From Raphanus sativus (lineage: Eukaryota; Streptophyta; Magnoliopsida; Brassicales; Brassicaceae), in assembly GCF_000801105.2 (NCBI RefSeq), contig NC_079516.1, forward strand, positions 27,317,043 through 27,381,042: a stretch of 64,000 nt of DNA, in the 5' to 3' direction. The stretch's first letter is position 1. Every line of letters starts with the position of its first letter. A program made the translations under genes and the position numbers. This document shows, piece by piece, positions 58,537 to 64,000 of the stretch. Below the pieces are notes generated by a model. That model was not told where the DNA came from. It searched no databases and saw nothing but the letters and a program-made list of their open reading frames with translations.

Positions 58537-58541
58537 TTAAC

Positions 58542-59475
58542 ATGAGTGTACAAGCAACTCTTAGAAAGTTTCCAAAAAGGCTTAAAATAATGGTTGTAAT
58601 TGTGTAAAGTGTAAACAATACAAAACATGATATGAAAAGAGATTCTAAATTATGATAAAAAATTTGTATTGAAAGTTATGTTACTTTTTAGTTTGAAATT
58701 TCCTTGATATTTTAATTATTATTTAAAAGTCTTAATAATGGATTGTTCTCAGTTGCAAGTTATGTGGAGAACATCAAGATTCTAAAGTGTAGTTTCAACT
58801 ATTCAGAATTCATTCGTATATCTGTTTACGTGTCTAGAAAATTGTTTAGTATTTTAGTCGACCGCAAAATACAAGAATGGACAGTCTTGTATGAAGTTAG
58901 TGCCGGTTCAACACTTTCAATTTTTTTTTGATGTCCCAAGTTCATTTAAAAATTTATGTCCTTATTATTTATGTAAAAGTTTATAATGCCTTATATACAA
59001 CTAAACCTATCATTGAAATTATGATGTCCTAAGCTGTTGCTTACCTTGGCTATGCTCCGGACAGGTCATGCACGTAGTGCCAGGAAACAATCATCTTTTG
59101 TCGTTTGTATGGATGCAGAATTACTAGTTTGCTTTATAAAGTCTTAGTTGATTTTGTTTATATTGATGGCGAAAAAGTCTTTATATTGTAAGTATTACCC
59201 AAGAACTTTTTCAGTTTATTGCATACATCACAAAAAAAATAAAAACATGAATAATGCCTAAACAAATATATGTTTAAATAGAATTACTGATTATAATCTA
59301 TATGTTTAAATAAAGAAAAAATAATAGAAATATAAAAATTACATTTTAGGAGTTGATTGTTTCTAATTTTTGAAATAGCTTCTTGTTTTTATTTTTCCAA
59401 AACTATTTTCTACCCAATCAATATTTTTAGATTTTAGTTTTTTGTTTTTGTAAAACCATTCTCTTTGCCAATCAA
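58542..59475. other. AT-rich intergenic DNA
   Basis: No gene or bounded element was seen. Confidence 0.4.
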
Positions 59476-59753
59476 GGGTCCGATTGGTAACAGCTGTAAC
59501 TTCGAAATTATTGCTGTAGAAAATAATCTGTAGATTTTTTGCTGTAGCTTTATATTTTGTTGCTGTAGAATTTTATGAAAGCACTAAAAATTGCTTTGGA
59601 TATTTGGCTCTACGGAGCACTTCTACAGCTGTAGGTTATTTCAAGAGCTATAGTTTTAAAAAATAAATTAAAGCATGATTGCTTTGATTTTGGTGCTTTA
59701 AAAATAAATGGGGCTGTGGAGAGCACTCACAGCCACTACCAATCACACCCCAA
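59473..59753. mobile_element. MITE with GGGT...GATTGGTA TIRs and 3-bp TSD
   Basis: The element 59476-59750 starts GGGTCCGATTGGTAACAGCT and its reverse complement starts GGGTGTGATTGGTAGTGGCT, giving a long imperfect TIR. CAA flanks both sides (59473-59475, 59751-59753). The interior repeats tgctgtag several times. A 3-bp duplication with GGG ends suggests PIF/Harbinger, but the class is inferred. Confidence 0.8.
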
Positions 59754-60756
59754 GATTTTTTAAGAAATAAATTTCCTAAAATTTAGGAAAATTAATAAAT
59801 ATTTTAATCTAAAAAAACAAAACCAAAATTTGTAGGATTTTAATAAAATGAATTTTCTTTTCATTTCGTAGAGTGCTAAATTTTAATTAACTAATAATTT
59901 TTTTTATGTAAAATCCTCATACAAGATTTTAAAGAATATTTTTTATAAATATAAAATCCTCATACAAGTTTTTTATGTAAAAGAACATTTTATCAATAAC
60001 GTACAATGATTAACTTGTAATTCATATCTGTAAAATAAAATTAGATATTATATATAATATTAATTATTATAAACTATTAGTTACTGATTTTACAAATAAA
60101 TTTATTTAATAATTTTAATTATTATTAGACATATTAAAAATAGGGAATTTGCAAAAATGACTGAACAATTGATATCAAATGCAAAACTAATCTCATTTTT
60201 TGTCAACACTATTTTGTCATAAATCAAATGCAAAACTAATTTCATTGTAAAAATAGTTTCTTTTTGCTCGTATCTGGGGTGTGGAAAAGGTTGGAAACAA
60301 ACCTACACCAGAAAAAATATTACTATTTACATTGTTTTTGTCACTATTCAGATATTTGTCGCGATAGTACACAATTTTTTATGTCTACGGTTATATGTAG
60401 ATTTAATATGCAGTCTACTTGTCAATGCACATGTTAGTTTTGCAACTGACCAAACTTATATTCTTGCAACGCATACTTCAATAGGAATCTATGTTTTCAC
60501 CTTTGAAAACAAAAACAAATCGGTAAACTTACGAAGAAATCTACATAAAAATATTAGTTTTTCATTTGACTGATTTTTTGACATTTCATAACAGATTTCA
60601 TCTGAATTTTGCATCAAGCAAACTACACTGGAAATCTACAAAAACTCACTTTTGCATTTGACCAAAATTTTGAATTTTTAGTAGATTCGTATGAACCCTA
60701 CTATAAAATATATACTAAATTAAAGCTTTATTGACCAATATGACTATGAGCATTAG
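59754..60756. other. AT-rich intergenic DNA
   Basis: No gene or bounded repeat was seen. Confidence 0.4.
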
Positions 60757-61457
60757 GTTACCGGTAGGACTGCGCATTTTATTCGTTAAATTTGATTCGA
60801 TTCGTTATTCGTTTCTATTTGATTCGAAAATTCAGGATATCTGTAAGCTTTCGAAGCAAAGGAAATAATAAAATTCGATATCCGTTAAAATCAAAGCAAA
60901 TCACAAATATTAAAATTTTGGAAAGCGAATATCCAATCCGATCCGTCAATATATAAATATATGTATTTTTTATTATATTTAAAGTTTCAAATGTATGAAA
61001 CTATATAATTATTACTCTAACATATGATTTGAGAGATGATATTCACATTATTACTTTTATAAAAGTATTATATAAAAGGAAGAGAAAACATTAATGAAAA
61101 TTATAGATTTTTTCTTAAGTTTTGTATTATTATAATTGTTAACTAAGTTTAAAAATTTACAAAATATGTAGATTCACTATTTATTTTAATTTTTATCTTT
61201 TATATCATGCAAAAAAACATTTTACAAAAAAATTTGGGTTGAATTTTTAAGATTATTTATATAAATCAAAAAATGAGATATCCGTAAGTATCCGCAAATA
61301 TCCACAAATATCTATTTATTTTTCGGGTATCCGTTTTTCCGAATATCCATATTTTTCCGAAGCAAAACAAATAGGAAAATTAGATATCCATAACATTCGA
61401 AGCAAATCACAAATACCTAACCCGGATATCTGATCCGTGCCCAGAACTAGTAACCGG
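60757..61457. mobile_element. hAT-type non-autonomous element with 8-bp TSD
   Basis: The element 60765-61449 begins TAGGACTGCGCA and ends TGCCCAGAACTA (inverted, with mismatches). It is flanked by GTTACCGG (60757-60764) and GTAACCGG (61450-61457), 7 of 8 matching. Both ends are rich in tatccg and ggatat motifs. Non-coding. Confidence 0.78.
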
Positions 61458-61989
61458 CGACCATCATGTTGCAACTTGCAATAGAAGGTTGCTTTGCCAA
61501 GTTTATATAAACAAGTCTTGCAACTAGTTACTTTAATTTACATTACAAATTTACAATGGCAAATACAATGTTAACACCTGTCTAAATATCTTTATGATGT
61601 TCGAGGTCAAGACTCAAAACCAAAGAATGTATATATTATATATATGCAAAGAAACTATATAAACATGTATAAGTTTGTGTTCTTCATCATTCTTAACAAA
61701 ATATAAAATCAATCCACGCAAAATAACAGACGAAAATTCCCCTTTTCACAGAAAAAAATTAATAATATCATATATTCAAGTCAAACACAATTAAAATAGT
61801 AGTTTACAAAAAAATATTTTACAATGATAATTTATTACAAAATCTTTTTTGTAAGATTTTTCTAGAGTTTGTTTGTTTATTTATAATCGTGATGGTTCAA
61901 ATGAAGTTGCTAATAAGATCTGCGAAAAGATAAAATAATTGTAATAAATATTTAAATTATAATAAGATATGAGATAAAAAGTCTAGAAT

Positions 61990-63260
61990 CATATTTTAGT
62001 AGACTCTACATAAAATTTATGTTTTAGTTACTAGCCTTAACTTGTAACATATCCATTTAAAATCTATATATCCAAATCATACATTTTTAGAGGGAGAGAT
62101 GAAAGCCATGGAATAGAGTATCTGTAAAATCATATTTTAGTTTTTAAACTTCATTTGAAGTTTATTAGCCTTTACTTTTAAAGGGATGAAGTCTACTATA
62201 TCGGATAGTTTTCAGATTAAAATGTAAATCTACATTTTTGGGAGGAGGATTTGAAAACCATGGAAGTGAATACCTGAAAAATTAGGTAATATTATGAGTA
62301 AAACACACAAAAAAAATTCAAAAACATATTTAGTAGATTTATAATGAAGTCTGCTTATGGACCATCTTTTTTGGAGAGTTGTTCCGCAGATGGACGATCA
62401 TCAGTATGCCTGGATCTTATGGTATATATGGAAAAGTAGGAATAATAAAGTGTTTAGTAATCTGGAGGTTGAACCCAAGGATATACTTAAATTCGCTGTT
62501 ACAGAATCGACATTTTGGGCAGACGCATAAGTTGCAATCCCAACAAAGACGACTCCATATAATATAGAGACAGCCCCAGTACAAAATCAAGGACGGTGGT
62601 GTTTTACGGATGTCTCATGGAAAGATAAAGCTTTTTCTCAAGACAAGGTTGGTATAGTACCTTACAAGATTTTGATGCTCTAATGGGGGCAAGGAATGTT
62701 AGGGCCAGTGTTTCTCCTCTTCACGCAGAGGTGGAAGCACTAGTATGGACAATGGAATGTATGAAGAATTTACGTCAATCTCAGGTCACGTTTGCAACGG
62801 ATTGTTCTCAATTGGTGAAGATGGCTTCGAAACTAGAAGAATGGCCAGCTTTTGCAAGTTATTTGGAAGATATCAAGACCCTGAAGGAGAGCTTCTTAAG
62901 CTCAGAGATCGTTGATGTACCCCGGACGAAGAACTTAAAGGCGGATAGTCTAGCACGTAGTGTGAGGAATCAACCGTCATTTGTCGTTCACATGGACGCA
63001 GATCTTTCTGTTTGGTTCACAGAGTCAGTTTGAGTCTGTTATTTCGATGATGACAAAAAAAAAATGAAGTCTGCTTAAAATTTATATGTAGTAAACTTCA
63101 AATAAAGTCTTTAACTTCTAAGCAGACTTCATTTTAAGCCTAATTTGTCAAATACTTTTCTAAATCTTACATTTTTAGAGGAGGAGATAAAATCATGAAT
63201 GATGAAACCTGCAAAACAAGATAATATTGTGAGAAATACATGAGAATCAATAAATTAAAC
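61990..63260. repeat. Degenerate repeat block around the LINE insertion
   Basis: Three related stretches (about 62075-62140, 62225-62290 and 63160-63225) share tacatttttagagg with gagat and a later accatgga or atcatgaa, then cctgcaaa or acctgaaaa. Between them are several agtctrctta/taaacttc segments. The LINE at 62358-63062 splits this block. Origin unknown. Confidence 0.55.
62343..63077 (+). mobile_element. 5'-truncated LINE (RNase H tail) with 15-bp TSD
   Basis: The insertion 62358-63062 is flanked by AATGAAGTCTGCTTA at 62343-62357 and 63063-63077. It encodes the end of ORF2. A piece reading QYAWILWYIWKSRNNKVFSN lies near 62400. The RNase H-like domain (62580-63033) follows, with GRWCFTDVSWKD, then SPLHAEVEALVWTMECM and the closing RTKNLKADSLARSVRNQPS. 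A stop near 62529 and a frame change near 62665-62685 break it. The 3' end is gatgatgac plus poly(A), similar to the LINE at 12121-13394. Confidence 0.87.
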
Positions 63261-63700
63261 TAATGTTTTTCCTTCAAATTCAAAGAGGTTAGAGAGAAAA
63301 GAGAGAGTTTAGAATGAAATGAGATAGTCTTAGAGAGAAGAGAGAGAGTTTTAGAAAGAAGGGAGAGACTTTCAAAGAGAAGTGTGAGGATTTTAGAAAT
63401 GTATGCAGTCATTTTAGAGAGAGAGAATGTGTGTAATTTTTTTTACATAAGGAGACAAAAGTTGTAACTAAGTTAAAACCTCCGACTCAATAGATTACTA
63501 AACTTAAAATTATAGAGTCGATATATTTTTTAAATTAAATTTTATATTAGTTAATCAAAGAATGAATGGACATTTACAATGAGAAAAATTAGTAGCTAGA
63601 GTGAAGAACTAACTGCACAAAGAATAAAAACTGGAGCTTATGCGCAAAACATGTCATCTCGAGAAAGTTTCAAACCACCTGCGAAGTAACCCTGCTAGTT
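63078..63700. other. Repeat-rich spacer
   Basis: Includes purine-rich gagagaga runs at about 63290-63425. No gene was seen. Confidence 0.4.
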
Positions 63701-64000
63701 TATGGCTTCCAGCTTACTTCAATGACACAATCCTATTACAGATGGATTTGTCAATATGCCTGACCAGTGTCTCCGTATTCAAACATGCTCCTTGATGCCT
63801 ACGAGATTTGCGCTCCTTCCAAATGAGGTAGACTGAAGAGTGAAAAACCAAACGTAGCAGAAAAGCATCAAGCTTGTTCCGAGTTGGCTTTAGGAGAGAG
63901 GTAATCACAATAAACCAGTCTGGGTTTGCAAAGGATTCCAACAGATTGCTTGTGAGGGTAGTCCATATAGTATAGGTCACAGGACATGCAAAGAATAGAT
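63701..64000 (-). pseudogene. LINE ORF2 C-terminal fragment, runs off the window
   Basis: The minus strand from the window edge reads the zf-RVT end of a plant LINE ORF2 (LFFACPVTYTIWTTL, then VYLIWKERKSRRHQ and HIDKSICNRIVSLK, stop at 63714). The rest lies beyond 64000, so integrity cannot be judged. Confidence 0.8.

Larger units (their letters stand above)
52457..58541 (-). mobile_element. Second Ty1/Copia LTR retrotransposon (defective)
   Basis: LTRs at 52462-53180 (719 bp; 3' LTR in element orientation) and 57822-58536 (715 bp; 5' LTR) begin TGTTAGAAATATTT and end TTATGTTTAACA on the minus strand. The 5-bp target duplication TTAAC lies at 52457-52461 and 58537-58541. Next to the 5' LTR the minus strand has TGGTATCAGAGCT, the initiator-tRNA-Met primer-binding site. 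AAGTGGGAGAA is the polypurine tract next to the 3' LTR. I count about 17 substitutions and one 4-bp indel between the LTRs. Coding order is gag, protease, integrase, reverse transcriptase, as in Copia. Confidence 0.95.

Overview
This window is plant nuclear DNA from a crucifer, most likely a Brassica or close relative. The genes have GT-AG introns, the intergenic DNA is AT-rich and full of transposons, and seven host loci lie in the order I recall for Arabidopsis chromosome 2 (about At2g16090 down to At2g15970). Those loci are ARI2 (+), PDV2 (+), the class-1 haemoglobin GLB1 (+), a small zinc-ribbon gene (+, not placed in that synteny), a DC1 C1-domain gene (-), an intronless P-class PPR gene (+) and a COR413 cold-regulated membrane-protein gene (-). 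Species and synteny are recalled from family knowledge, not searched.

Layout. 1-6.7 kb: ARI2 (seven exons, with a SINE in intron 2), a hAT-type MITE, then PDV2. 6.7-11.8 kb: a decayed copy of the GLB1 promoter and first exon, a SINE, a short Helitron, then intact four-exon GLB1. 12-15.6 kb: a 5'-truncated LINE, a tandem three-LTR Cassandra-like TRIM carrying 5S-rRNA-like sequence, and a SINE fragment. 16-16.4 kb: a two-exon TFIIB/BRF-like zinc-ribbon gene. 17.6-21 kb: a candidate Helitron carrying a GC-rich block that looks like captured gene sequence. 21-24.7 kb: repeats of unknown nature. 24.7-27.5 kb: the DC1 gene, whose intron holds a Helitron with exact termini. 29-35 kb: another Helitron, a 27-bp minisatellite, an F-box/LRR pseudogene, a large foldback repeat and another Helitron. 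35.2-47.5 kb: a truncated duplicate of the PPR gene, then the intact PPR gene, with a Copia element (37220-45941) inserted 146 bp upstream of its start codon. That Copia is itself interrupted by an L1-type LINE with an open ORF2. 47.8-48.6 kb: COR413, converging on the PPR gene. 49-64 kb: transposon territory with a truncated LINE, a second Copia (52462-58536), a MITE, a hAT element and two more LINE tails.

The host genes do not form a pathway; they are neighbours by ancestry. ARI2 is an E3 ubiquitin ligase, PDV2 a chloroplast-division receptor, GLB1 an NO/oxygen-binding haemoglobin, the PPR gene an organellar RNA-binding protein, and COR413 a stress-induced membrane protein. Most of the rest is nested insertions, several with target-site duplications that can be read by eye. 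I did not find an obviously new enzymatic system. The most distinctive items are structural: the tandem Cassandra, the Copia with young LTRs but long-dead coding sequence, the paired duplications of host 5' gene ends (GLB1 and PPR), and the Helitrons.
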